This document shows positions 23,257 to 31,724 of a stretch of DNA of 64,000 bases, piece after piece; positions within the stretch are counted from its first letter, which is position 1; each line of letters starts with the position of its first letter. The stretch is taken from positions 62,001-126,000 of the forward strand of contig CAYQOM010000003.1 in assembly GCA_964419145.1 (NCBI GenBank), read 5' to 3'. The DNA is from UBA2336 sp964419145 (lineage in GTDB: Bacteria > Bacteroidota > Bacteroidia > Cytophagales > Cyclobacteriaceae). The notes below the pieces were generated by a model that was not told the DNA's origin, searched no databases, and was given only the letters and a program-made list of their open reading frames with translations. The translations under genes and the position numbers were made by a program.

Positions 23257-24473
23257 TTACTTGAGCTTTGAGTCATTTTTTTGATAGCTGTTTCCCTGGG
23301 TAACTGATAGTAATGATTCAATAAAGTCCGTAGGTCTTTACCTACAATTGAGGCCACTTCCTCCGGTGTTAACCCATACCATTGTGGTGCCAGGGTAATG
23401 AACGTTTTACTTGCTGTGTGTGAGCTGATCAACTTGTATTTTGGCTTTTGCTGATCGATATCCCTGCCGGCAATGTTTACACGAATAGTTAACACCCGAT
23501 CAATGCCGGCAGCTTTGCATACATCTTTGATTGTTCGGTTCAATACCGGCTCAGCTAATCGGGGTGATCTGTTTCCGTAACGTTCTAAAATCGCTTTTGT
23601 CTTAGGCACGATCGGTATAGTTACCTCCTTCTTGTTTTTCTGCAATGTCATGCAGATTTTACCGTCAATAATTCGGGTTTCATTTATCCGTTTAAGGTCT
23701 GATATCCGCAGGCCGGTATAGCATCCAAGTAAAAATAAATCTTTTGCCTTTTGCTGCTCGCTGCTGTGGCTCACGTCAATGTTTTCAAGCGCTGTGATTT
23801 CTTCCTGGGTAAGGGTAATAATGTCGCGCTTGTTGTTACGGATTTTGATTGATCCAATATCGTAGCCAATGGTTTTAAGGAACCAACGCAGGTGCTTCAT
23901 ACATTTACCGTGTGTGCTGTTGGCCAGGCGCAAGGAATCCTGAAGGTACCTTTCGTATGCTGTAATTAATTCGGCCGTTAATTCTGTTTTGGTAGCCCTA
24001 CTATTGCCTGATCGTTGCAAAAATTCAGTGAACTGATTAAGTGAGCTGCGGACCGCTCGCTGTGTTGATGGTTGATACTGGAACAGGTTATTTTCAAGCC
24101 AATGATTTACCAGGCCTGTAAGGGATTTCCGATCCTCTTTCGCTTTCTTATCCCGCTCCAGCTGCTCATTGATTGCCCGGCTTTCCTCCATTTTGTAGGC
24201 CATCTTTACGGCCAATGGGGTAACTATTTCCTTTCGTGCCTTAAGTGTAGTTTCAACGTGGTCGAGCTTGGATTTTATTTCGGTTATAGCCTTATCAATT
24301 TCGCGCAGGTGGCGTTTACTTCTCAGGTAGCCTTTGTCCGCATCCCAGTCGTTTGCATCAATACGGTGCCCGGTGCTGATTAATTCCGTGTGATCTTTGA
24401 GGTAAAGCGCAATGTAAACCAGACCTTGCGTATCTTCCTTGCGCTTTTTCTTGAATAAGTACCCCGTTTTCAT
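23253..24473 (-). CDS. Tyrosine recombinase (integrase) with non-canonical active site
   Basis: 406 residues: arm-binding N-terminal part, SAM-like core-binding domain (about 117-205) and catalytic domain (about 215-395). Arg256 in GLRISDL, Lys279, His352 and Tyr388/389 are in place. The second catalytic Arg of the usual HxxR is Ser355 (HTASKTF), with Lys356 next to it, and the GH box reads GK (378-379). It is therefore either a divergent active clade or an inactive enzyme. Adjacent to the right attachment repeat, with the gene reading inward. A GGAAAGGGG hairpin lies just outside its start region. Confidence 0.88.
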   Translation of the reverse strand: MKTGYLFKKKRKEDTQGLVYIALYLKDHTELISTGHRIDANDWDADKGYLRSKRHLREIDKAITEIKSKLDHVETTLKARKEIVTPLAVKMAYKMEESRAINEQLERDKKAKEDRKSLTGLVNHWLENNLFQYQPSTQRAVRSSLNQFTEFLQRSGNSRATKTELTAELITAYERYLQDSLRLANSTHGKCMKHLRWFLKTIGYDIGSIKIRNNKRDIITLTQEEITALENIDVSHSSEQQKAKDLFLLGCYTGLRISDLKRINETRIIDGKICMTLQKNKKEVTIPIVPKTKAILERYGNRSPRLAEPVLNRTIKDVCKAAGIDRVLTIRVNIAGRDIDQQKPKYKLISSHTASKTFITLAPQWYGLTPEEVASIVGKDLRTLLNHYYQLPRETAIKKMTQSSSK

Positions 24474-24562
24474 TGCCCTAATTTAGCATGGGTCAAGGTT
24501 GGGGGCAAGGAATTAAATGATATTATGTGTTATTATTTTACAAAAAAGCTATATTTGAGAAA

Positions 24563-24584
24563 GGAAAGGGGAAAACCCCTTTCC
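24563..24584. repeat. Perfect hairpin overlapping the right attachment repeat
   Basis: GGAAAGGGG - AAAA - CCCCTTTCC (24563-24571 and 24576-24584), a perfect 9-bp stem. It overlaps the first two bases of the 19-bp repeat. It is a possible terminator for tRNA-Arg or a recombination-associated structure; there is no long T run. Confidence 0.6.
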
Positions 24585-24601
24585 AAGTGATCCGACAGGG
24601 A
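24583..24601. repeat. Attachment-site direct repeat, right end (tRNA 3' end)
   Basis: 19-bp copy identical to 18151-18169. Bases 24588-24601 are the last 14 nt of tRNA-Arg (minus strand), so insertion restores the tRNA. Confidence 0.9.
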
Positions 24602-24661
24602 CTCGAACCCCGAACCTGCTGCTTAGAAGGCAGCTGCTCTATCCAGTTGAGCTATCGGACC
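24588..24661 (-). tRNA. tRNA-Arg (TCT anticodon)
   Basis: 74-nt cloverleaf on the minus strand: acceptor GGTCCGA with TCGGATC, discriminator A, anticodon loop with TCT (TTCTAAG), and T-arm GGGTTCGAGTCCC. CCA is not encoded. Its 3' end is the integration target of the neighbouring element and remains intact. Confidence 0.96.
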
Positions 24662-24694
24662 TAATTCAAAAGCCCTGCTACTAACAGGGCCTTC

Positions 24695-24784
<90 letters not shown>

Positions 24785-24914
24785 GGGGCTGAAAGAACTG
24801 CAAATATAAGGGATGAACAGAAACTGCCTAAAATTAATTTGATCAAAGATTTTTAAGCTCCATCCATCCGAAATCGGCTTGCAACCGTTAACACTTCGTT
24901 GTTACTTGCAGACC

Positions 24915-25883
24915 GTGAGTTGGTATCGTGAATTCGGCACTACGGAGATAGTCTTCATCACATTATTTGTGGTGTTGTATGGCATTTACATGGCGCGGGT
25001 AATTCGCATTGCCCGGTCACTTAACACACCTTTCAGTACAATCTTCTTTAAGCTATTTCTTCGCAGCGTTGCTTTTGCACTGTTGATTGTAGCCTTATTG
25101 GGACCCTCTTTTGGAGCCGCGAAACGCGAAGTTCAATCGGTAGGAAAGGATATCATGATTTGCGTAGACTTGTCGAAATCCATGGACGCATTCGACATTA
25201 CCCCCACCCGATTGGAAAAAGTGAAGTATGAAATGAAACGGATAGTGGCCGCATTCAACTCAGACCGAATCGGAATCATCATCTTCTCATCCGAGGCCTT
25301 CATGCAAAGTCCGCTAACCTTCGACCAGAATGCGCTGAACTTATTCATTGAGGCCATGAACACCAACCTGGTGCCTAGTGCCGGCACCGACTTTGGCCCA
25401 CCCCTGCGCATGGCCGTTGAAAAACTTGAACAGGACAATAGCCGTATTTCGCAAACCACATCCAAGATTATTGTATTAATTAGTGATGGCGAGGACTTTG
25501 GCGAAGAAACAACCGAAATCAACCAGCAAATTGAATCGAAAGGATACAAATTATTTACGCTGGGTGTAGGCACCGAAGCCGGAGGAAGTATCCGCGCTGG
25601 TTCAGGGTATCGCACCGACAGGCAAGGTAATGTGATTGTTACAAAACTTAACCCAAAGGCATTGCAGTCGCTGGCTAACCAAACCGGAGGCCGCTATTTT
25701 GAAATTAATGACAGCCGTAATGATGTTTCGCGCATGATTAACACCATTAACAGCATTGAAGGCGAACTTATGGATGCCCGTTTGGTGGACGTATCGGCCA
25801 ATAAATATTTCTACTTTCTGCTAATCGCTGTAATTTTACTGGCCCTTGATGTGTTATTACACGTAAAGACGATTAAGATATGA
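24915..25883 (+). CDS. batB: BatB-like von Willebrand factor A membrane protein
   Basis: 322 residues from a GTG start (24915), chosen because Bat proteins begin with a W-Y-R-E-F-type segment; a TTG 36 bp upstream is less likely. N-terminal TMs (about 9-27 and 48-65), a vWA domain with MIDAS motif DLSKS (85-89), and a C-terminal TM (about 302-320). In Bacteroidota the Bat proteins form a membrane complex linked to oxidative or aerotolerance stress and usually follow MoxR-type genes. Here only batB and batC are present; batA and the upstream part of the operon are not. The gene overlaps batC by ATGA. Confidence 0.87.
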   Translation: MSWYREFGTTEIVFITLFVVLYGIYMARVIRIARSLNTPFSTIFFKLFLRSVAFALLIVALLGPSFGAAKREVQSVGKDIMICVDLSKSMDAFDITPTRLEKVKYEMKRIVAAFNSDRIGIIIFSSEAFMQSPLTFDQNALNLFIEAMNTNLVPSAGTDFGPPLRMAVEKLEQDNSRISQTTSKIIVLISDGEDFGEETTEINQQIESKGYKLFTLGVGTEAGGSIRAGSGYRTDRQGNVIVTKLNPKALQSLANQTGGRYFEINDSRNDVSRMINTINSIEGELMDARLVDVSANKYFYFLLIAVILLALDVLLHVKTIKI

Positions 25884-26707
25884 AAGGCGGACTACTCCTA
25901 TTATTTCTGTTGTCGGCAATCATTACCGATCCGGCCAAAATCGGACAAATTAATCGTGCCAAAGAGGAGGCCAAAAAGGCTTATCTCTCTGGTGACTATG
26001 AAACGGCTGCGGCCAAATACAAATACCTTGCTGATTCCTTGTCGGTAACAGAGGATGAGGTACTGATGAACCTGGGCAATGCATACTATAATTTGGGTGA
26101 TACTGCTTCTGCAATCGGTCAGTATCAAAGTCTAACTCAAAGCGCCAACAAGCGCATCCGATCGGTTGCCCAACAACAGCTTGGTGTGGTACGAAACAAG
26201 CAAGGAAAGTTTGAAGAAGCCCTGAATCATTTTAAAGAAGCCATCAAGGCTAACCCCGCCAATGAAGACGCACGTTACAATTACGAATTGCTGAAGAAAA
26301 AGCTGGACGAACAGAAAAAGCAGGAGCAGCAAAATCAGGATCAGAATAAAGACCAGCAAAAAGAACAAGAGCAACAAAAGCAAGATCAGCAAAAGAAAGA
26401 CGAGCAGAAGGAACAAGAAAAGAAAGACCAGGAGCAAAAGGATCAACAAAACAAGGACAATTCCGGAAAACCTGATGAACAAAAAGATCAGGAGCAAAAG
26501 GAACAACAAAGTGAAGAAAAGCAGGAACAACAAGAGGGTGAAAAGAAAGACATCCCTCCTTCTTCAGAAAAACTGGAACAGATGAAAATCACTCCGGAGC
26601 AGGCGGCCAAAATTCTCGAAGCCATGAAAAATCAGGAGTTTCAATATCTTCAACAAAACAAACGAAAGGCTACCAAACCCAAGGATAAAGGAAAACCAGA
26701 TTGGTAA
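25880..26707 (+). CDS. batC: BatC-like TPR protein with Gln/Lys/Glu-rich tail
   Basis: 275 residues with a signal-like N-terminus (LLLLFLLSAIITDPA), two to three TPR units (about 25-145; e.g. GNAYYNLGDTASAIGQY, LNHFKEAIKANPANEDARYNYELL), and then a low-complexity Gln/Lys/Asp/Glu region (about 150-235) built from short QKDQ/QEQK repeats. BatC is the TPR partner of BatA/BatB in the periplasm. The start overlaps the BatB stop, and a GCGCCCT hairpin follows. Confidence 0.86.
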   Translation: MKGGLLLLFLLSAIITDPAKIGQINRAKEEAKKAYLSGDYETAAAKYKYLADSLSVTEDEVLMNLGNAYYNLGDTASAIGQYQSLTQSANKRIRSVAQQQLGVVRNKQGKFEEALNHFKEAIKANPANEDARYNYELLKKKLDEQKKQEQQNQDQNKDQQKEQEQQKQDQQKKDEQKEQEKKDQEQKDQQNKDNSGKPDEQKDQEQKEQQSEEKQEQQEGEKKDIPPSSEKLEQMKITPEQAAKILEAMKNQEFQYLQQNKRKATKPKDKGKPDW

Positions 26708-26764
26708 AAGCGCCCTTCGAGAGCCTCAGGGCGCGTAACTACCCGAAACTGTAACTAAACAAAT

Positions 26765-27943
26765 ATGAACGAAGTATACATCATCTCAGCCGTACGCACA
26801 CCCATTGGAAGTTTTGGCGGAAGCTTAGCCAGTGTTTCAGCCGTTGATCTCGGTGCCATTGCCGTAAAGGGCGCCATGCAAAAAGCAGGTGTTGATCCGA
26901 AACTGGTGCAGGAAATATTTATCGGCAATGTTATTTCTGCGGGCCTTAAACAAGCACCCGCCACACAGGTTGCAGTAGCTGCAGGTTTAGGCTATGAGAT
27001 TCCGTGTACACTCATAAACAAAGTTTGTGCTTCGGGTATGAAGGCCGTTATGTTGGGTGCTCAATCCATTATGCTGGGCCAAAACGATGTTGTTGTTGCG
27101 GGCGGAATGGAGAGCATGTCGAATATTCCCTATTATTTATTGAAGGCGCGTTATGGCTACCGGTATGGAAATGGAGAAGTGATTGATGGGCTTACGTATG
27201 ATGGCTTAACCGATGTGTATAATCATTGCGCCATGGGCGTTTGTGCCGACAATACAGCGAAAGAGATGAACATCTCTCGCCAGGATCAGGACAATTATGC
27301 CATCAATTCATACAAGCGTTCTGCCGCGGCATGGGCTGCCGGAAAATTTAAGGATGAAGTTGTACCGGTTGAAATTGTTGACCGAAAAGGCAACAAAACC
27401 TTGTTCAACGAAGATGAAGAATACAAAAATGTAAACTTCGATAAGATTCCAGGCTTGCGTCCGGTGTTTACAAAAGAAGGAACGGTAACTGCCGCTAATG
27501 CATCAACCATTAACGATGGTGCCTCTGCCCTGCTGCTGATGAGCAAACAAAAAGCGGAAGCGCTTGGATTAAAGCCCATCGCCAAGATCCGTGGCTTTGC
27601 CGATGCAGCACAGGATCCGATGTGGTTCACCACCACCCCTTCGCTGGCTATTCCGAAGGCTATGAAGGTGGCGGGTATAAGTGCAAAGGATACTTCGTAT
27701 TATGAAATCAACGAAGCCTTTTCTGCGGTAGCCATTGCCAATAACATCAAGCTCGAACTTGACCCGGAAAAAGTGAACGTAAACGGTGGTGCCGTTGCTT
27801 TGGGGCACCCCCTTGGCGCTTCCGGTGCCCGCATTATCACTACCCTGGTAAATGTGCTCAAACAAAACAACGCAACCATAGGTGTTGCGGGTATTTGTAA
27901 TGGTGGCGGTGGCGCATCTGCTATTGTTATTGAGAATAAATAG
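26765..27943 (+). CDS. Acetyl-CoA acetyltransferase (thiolase)
   Basis: 392 residues, typical thiolase length. Active-site Cys88 (NKVCASGMKAV), the EAFSAVAIA block near 325, HPLGASGARI with its catalytic His near 352, and the C-terminal Cys in GICNGGGGAS near 381 are all present. It condenses or cleaves acetoacetyl-CoA and feeds fatty-acid degradation or ketone metabolism. It is transcribed alone, with a terminator at 27975-28003 after it. Confidence 0.95.
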   Translation: MNEVYIISAVRTPIGSFGGSLASVSAVDLGAIAVKGAMQKAGVDPKLVQEIFIGNVISAGLKQAPATQVAVAAGLGYEIPCTLINKVCASGMKAVMLGAQSIMLGQNDVVVAGGMESMSNIPYYLLKARYGYRYGNGEVIDGLTYDGLTDVYNHCAMGVCADNTAKEMNISRQDQDNYAINSYKRSAAAWAAGKFKDEVVPVEIVDRKGNKTLFNEDEEYKNVNFDKIPGLRPVFTKEGTVTAANASTINDGASALLLMSKQKAEALGLKPIAKIRGFADAAQDPMWFTTTPSLAIPKAMKVAGISAKDTSYYEINEAFSAVAIANNIKLELDPEKVNVNGGAVALGHPLGASGARIITTLVNVLKQNNATIGVAGICNGGGGASAIVIENK

Positions 27944-27974
27944 CATTAATCGACCAAATCAACACAACATCAAC

Positions 27975-28012
27975 AATAGCCTTGCGTTATTTGCTGGGCT
28001 ATTTTTATTTTG
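27975..28012 (+). terminator. Terminator after thiolase
   Basis: Stem AATAGCC / GGCTATT (27975-27981 and 27997-28003) followed by a T-rich run. It covers the codons upstream of 28021, which supports starting the next gene at 28021. Confidence 0.78.
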
Positions 28013-28020
28013 TACACGCT

Positions 28021-29328
28021 ATGTCCATACGCCTTATCTGTCTGATCGTGTTGATAACCCCCATCAGCACATTTGCACAACGTGAAATCAGAACGTACTA
28101 CGATGGCTCACGCCAACATGTTCAGGAAGTTTATGTGGTCGCTAATGATGATCATGAAAAACTGGTAGGCAAATACCAACGCTTCTTTCCGGATGGAAAA
28201 CTTGCTGTTGATGGAAATTTCAACAACGGCAAAAAATCGGGGCAGTTTACCGAGTATCACGAAACGGGCCAGCCCGCGCGTAAATTGGTTTACGTAAACG
28301 GCATGCGTCATGGACCCGTTGAAGTATTTGATGAAACTGGAAAAAAGGTTCAGCGTGCCTATTACCAAAATGATATTCTTGTTGATAGTGTTCAGTCATA
28401 CTACGACAATGGCGTGATGAAAAGCGAAACGGTTTTCAAGAAAGGAAAACCAGAAGGCGTGGTTCGTGAATACTATCCAAATGGAAATCTGAAAAGTGAA
28501 ATCTACTATGCACAAGGAAAACCAAATGGCATAACCCGTCACTTCTATGAAACAGGCGTAGTTGAAACAGAAGCCAATTACAAGCATGGTGTACTAACTG
28601 GTTACTTCAAAACCTACTACACCAACGGTCAGCTCGAAACGGTTTCAACCATGGCCGAAGGTTCCAAAAACGGATCCTTTAAAAATTATGATCACGAAGG
28701 GCATTTAATACTGGAAGGCTCATTCTTGAATGGAAGCCTACATGGTGACAACACCGCCTACTATGCTGATGGTACCGTAAAACATAAATTCAACTACAAA
28801 GAAGGTGCAAAAACCGGTACCGGTCTGGTTTATCATCCCAATGGTAAACTTAAATTTCGCGAACAGGCATCCATTACTGGAAAAGAATGGGTAAGCGATG
28901 AGTTTTCAGCCACAGAAAAGAAAATTTCTCAAAAACGCTATCGGGATAACCTGCCTCACGGCCAGTGGGTCTATTACCATGAAGACGGAACTACCGAAAA
29001 AATAAAAGAGAATTATGAGGCTGGAAAATTAACCGGGTTACGGACTGAATATTACGCCAACGGAAAGGTTAAGATAGAAGAAACCTACAAATTCAACATG
29101 CTGAATGGCCCGTTTAAAACCTACTACGAAACGGGCACGCTTGAATCACAAGGTGAATGTAAATCACAACGTAAGCATGGCCTTTTCACCGCGTATCATG
29201 CAAATGGAAAAATCAAGGAACAGGGTGAATACGTTGCCGATAAAAAGCATAAGGAATGGAAAGAATTTGATGAAAACGGAAACCTGGTGCGCACCCTGAT
29301 TTTCAAAGCAGGCATTTTGGTCGATTGA
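28021..29328 (+). CDS. Secreted MORN/YwqK-repeat protein
   Basis: 435 residues with a signal peptide ending at STFAQ (about residue 20). At least fifteen MORN-variant repeats of about 23 residues follow, with recurring YY.NG.LK.E and G...G.....Y patterns. Databases label such proteins YwqK family antitoxin, but nothing here indicates a toxin-antitoxin pair. In eukaryotes and some bacteria MORN repeats act as membrane or protein scaffolds. I start at the ATG at 28021 because upstream codons overlap a terminator. The stop overlaps the purC region. Confidence 0.85.
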   Translation: MSIRLICLIVLITPISTFAQREIRTYYDGSRQHVQEVYVVANDDHEKLVGKYQRFFPDGKLAVDGNFNNGKKSGQFTEYHETGQPARKLVYVNGMRHGPVEVFDETGKKVQRAYYQNDILVDSVQSYYDNGVMKSETVFKKGKPEGVVREYYPNGNLKSEIYYAQGKPNGITRHFYETGVVETEANYKHGVLTGYFKTYYTNGQLETVSTMAEGSKNGSFKNYDHEGHLILEGSFLNGSLHGDNTAYYADGTVKHKFNYKEGAKTGTGLVYHPNGKLKFREQASITGKEWVSDEFSATEKKISQKRYRDNLPHGQWVYYHEDGTTEKIKENYEAGKLTGLRTEYYANGKVKIEETYKFNMLNGPFKTYYETGTLESQGECKSQRKHGLFTAYHANGKIKEQGEYVADKKHKEWKEFDENGNLVRTLIFKAGILVD

Positions 29329-29387
29329 CCTCCATCCCCCTTGTACACGTTGGACAAGTTTACTTACCTTGCGGCTTACAATTTTAC

Positions 29388-30341
29388 ATGCAAGCCCTGA
29401 AAGAAACCAACTTCAAGTTTCCCGGCCAAACGGGTTTCTACCGCGGCAAAGTCCGTGATGTGTATTACTTCGGTAACATCATGGCCATGGTGGCCACCGA
29501 CCGCATATCAGCTTTTGATGTAGTGTTGCCCCGCGCCATTCCCGATAAAGGAAGAGTGCTCAACCAGATTGCAGCCAAAAATCTTGAGGCCACAAAAACG
29601 CTGGTACCCAATTGGGTGCTTTCAGTACCCGATCCCAATGTTACCATTGGCTTCACCTGCGAGACCTTTCCGGTAGAAATGGTCATTCGTGGGTACCTGG
29701 CCGGGCATGCCTGGCGCGAGTACAAAGCCGGTAAACGCATACTCTGTGGTGTACCGCTGCCGGAAGGATTAAAAGAAAATGACAAACTTCCCCACCCCAT
29801 CATTACGCCCACAACAAAAGCACACGAGGGGCACGATGAGGATATTTCCATGGAACAAATTCTCAGTCAGGGGTTGGTGAGTGAACGCGACTACACCCAA
29901 CTGGAAGAATATACCCACACCTTATTCGCGAAAGGAAGCGCACTGGCTGCCGAGCGCGGACTGATTCTGGTGGATACGAAATATGAGTTCGGAAAAAATC
30001 AGGGTAAGATTTTTTTGATTGATGAAGTGCACACGCCTGACTCCTCACGCTATTTCTATGCCGATGGTTATACTGAAAGACAGGCGAAGGGCGAACCCCA
30101 AAAACAGCTATCAAAAGAATTTGTTCGTCAATGGTTGATTGAAAACGGGTTTCAGGGCAAAGAAGGACAACAGGTACCGGAAATGACCGATGCCGTTGTG
30201 GCGTCCATTTCTGCCCGATACAAAGAGTTGTATCAGCAAGTAACCGGAAACACACTTGAACCGTTAACGGGTGCTCCCATGGAGCAAAGAATCGAACAAA
30301 GCATCCTTAATTCGTTAAAATCCGTTAATTTAGAAGCTTAA
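29388..30341 (+). CDS. purC: Phosphoribosylaminoimidazole-succinocarboxamide synthase
   Basis: 317 residues from the ATG at 29388. A longer frame back to 29325 would overlap the previous gene and adds no conserved sequence. Family motifs: GKVRDVY near residue 21, ATDRISAFDV near 37, IRGYLAGHAW and the KFEFG-like DTKYEFG near 195. It ligates aspartate to CAIR in purine synthesis. Like other Bacteroidota PurC it is the longer (about 310-residue) form. Confidence 0.96.
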   Translation: MQALKETNFKFPGQTGFYRGKVRDVYYFGNIMAMVATDRISAFDVVLPRAIPDKGRVLNQIAAKNLEATKTLVPNWVLSVPDPNVTIGFTCETFPVEMVIRGYLAGHAWREYKAGKRILCGVPLPEGLKENDKLPHPIITPTTKAHEGHDEDISMEQILSQGLVSERDYTQLEEYTHTLFAKGSALAAERGLILVDTKYEFGKNQGKIFLIDEVHTPDSSRYFYADGYTERQAKGEPQKQLSKEFVRQWLIENGFQGKEGQQVPEMTDAVVASISARYKELYQQVTGNTLEPLTGAPMEQRIEQSILNSLKSVNLEA

Positions 30342-30362
30342 TTGAAACGTTAATTCCATACA

Positions 30363-30743
30363 ATGAAGTATACCATAGACAAAAAAGAGAAATACAGCTT
30401 ATTACACCTGCACGAAGAGAAACTGGATTCAAGTGTGGCCCCAGGGTTAAAATCAGAATTGATAACCCTTCACGCGGAAGGTGTAAGAAATATCATATTG
30501 GATCTGAACGAAGTTAAGTATACCGATTCATCCGGATTAAGCGCCCTACTGGTGGGTAATCGAATCGTTCAGGAAGATGGTGGCATCTTCATCCTCACGT
30601 CACTTTCTGATCACACCATGAAGTTGATCAAAATTTCACAGCTTGACAGCGTACTGAACATTCTACCCAAAGTGGAAGAAGCGATTGATGCCGTGTTCAT
30701 GCACGAAATTGAAAAAGATCTGAAAAATCCGGATGAGAATTAA
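30363..30743 (+). CDS. STAS-domain anti-sigma-factor antagonist
   Basis: 126 residues, a single STAS domain. The phosphorylation site is in YTDSSGLSALL (Ser near residue 58-59), as in SpoIIAA-type proteins that a switch kinase phosphorylates. It would free a sigma factor or other target when unphosphorylated. No kinase or sigma gene is adjacent, so its partner is elsewhere. It lies 21 bp after purC. Confidence 0.87.
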   Translation: MKYTIDKKEKYSLLHLHEEKLDSSVAPGLKSELITLHAEGVRNIILDLNEVKYTDSSGLSALLVGNRIVQEDGGIFILTSLSDHTMKLIKISQLDSVLNILPKVEEAIDAVFMHEIEKDLKNPDEN

Positions 30744-30764
30744 TTTTATTAACAGCATACACAT

Positions 30765-30795
30765 AAACCAAAACTCATATGGGTTTTGGTTTTTT
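30765..30795 (+). terminator. Terminator between STAS gene and rnz
   Basis: Stem AAACCAAAAC / GTTTTGGTTT (30765-30774 and 30783-30792) followed by T residues. Its position shows that the first codons of a longer rnz frame (from 30786) are not coding. Confidence 0.8.
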
Positions 30796-30806
30796 GTTTT
30801 ACAGGA

Positions 30807-31724
30807 TTGAGTTTTAAAATAACCATATTAGGTTCAAGCGGTGCGGTACCGGCCTACGGAAGATTTCCCTCTGCGCAATTGGTTGAAATCCAGAATAAAT
30901 TTTTTCTGGTGGATTGCGGAGAAGGTACGCAGATGCAATTGATGCACTACGACTGCCCCATTCATCGCATCCATCATATTTTTATTTCGCACCTGCATGG
31001 CGATCATTACCTCGGACTGATGGGCTTGCTCTTTACCATGCACCTGAATCACCGCACAACTGATCTGCACCTTTACAGTCATCGTGGATTGGATGAAATC
31101 ATCATCGCCCAACTCAAACACTCCAACTCAGCGCTGCGTTTTAAGCTCATCTTTCACACATTACATGCAGGTGTAAACGAAGTTATTTTCGAGGATAACC
31201 TGCTTACCATTGAGGGGATTCCACTCAAACATAAATTGGATTGCACGGGTTTCTTATTTCGCGAAAAGCAAAAACCAAGAAGAATCGATAAAGAAAGACT
31301 TCCTGAGGGACTTGGTCTGCAACAGATTGCGGGTTTAAAAACAGGTGCTGACGTGGTGGACGAATCCGGAAAAATACTGTACAAGAATACAGACCTAACG
31401 CTTTCACCCCGTAAATCCCGAAGCTATGCCTATTGCTCCGATACCGCTTTTGACGAAAGTCTGGTAAACATCATACAGCAGGTTGATGTTTTGTATCATG
31501 AAGCTACCTTTATGGAGCGTGAAAAAGACAAAGCCGTTGAAACCCTGCACAGCACGGCTGCTGAAGCTGCCACCATTGCCAAACAAGGTAATGTTGGTAA
31601 ATTACTACTCGGGCATTTTTCTGCGCGGTATAAGGAACTTGAACCCTTGCTCGATGAAGCCCGTGCTGCATTTTCAAACTGTTACCTGGCCTGCGAAGGC
31701 AACACCTTCACCATTGATGAATAA
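30807..31724 (+). CDS. rnz: Ribonuclease Z (tRNA 3' endonuclease)
   Basis: 305 residues from a TTG at 30807, a start giving SFKITILGSSGAVP, the usual RNase Z beginning. The metallo-beta-lactamase motif HLHGDH lies at 62-67. A long flexible-arm insertion is present (RIDKERLPEGLG region), and later SDTAFDE and HST motifs complete the zinc site. The enzyme trims tRNA 3' ends, relevant here because the tRNAs nearby do not encode CCA. The stop shares its last base with the start of the next gene (TAATGG). Confidence 0.93.
   Translation: MSFKITILGSSGAVPAYGRFPSAQLVEIQNKFFLVDCGEGTQMQLMHYDCPIHRIHHIFISHLHGDHYLGLMGLLFTMHLNHRTTDLHLYSHRGLDEIIIAQLKHSNSALRFKLIFHTLHAGVNEVIFEDNLLTIEGIPLKHKLDCTGFLFREKQKPRRIDKERLPEGLGLQQIAGLKTGADVVDESGKILYKNTDLTLSPRKSRSYAYCSDTAFDESLVNIIQQVDVLYHEATFMEREKDKAVETLHSTAAEAATIAKQGNVGKLLLGHFSARYKELEPLLDEARAAFSNCYLACEGNTFTIDE

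Larger units (their letters stand above)
18151..24601. mobile_element. 6.4-kb integrated element in the 3' end of tRNA-Arg
   Basis: Bounded by perfect 19-bp direct repeats CCAAGTGATCCGACAGGGA (18151-18169 and 24583-24601). The right copy includes the last 14 bases of tRNA-Arg, the normal signature of tyrosine-recombinase integration at a tRNA 3' end. A recombinase gene lies directly inside the right end. The content is two small plus-strand genes, then a minus-strand block: recombinase, unknown gene, HTH, two zinc-ribbon proteins, two membrane proteins, a small helical protein and a RecA/AAA ATPase. No capsid, terminase, relaxase or conjugation gene is visible. It looks like a plasmid- or satellite-type element and not a complete phage or ICE. 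Confidence 0.88.

Noticed and set aside
18241..24498. GGGTCAAGG copies near each end of the element (18241-18249, 24490-24498) as integrase arm sites
   Set aside because: Only 9 bp, present once per end in this comparison, and easily explained by chance. Kept out until a search in related elements.
26132..26533. 133-residue hydrophobic Leu/Phe-rich open frame, minus strand
   Set aside because: An artefact of reading the Gln/Lys/Glu repeat region of batC backwards.
28021..29328. YwqK-type toxin-antitoxin system
   Set aside because: The name comes from database labels for MORN-variant repeats. No toxin gene is adjacent and a signal peptide is present.
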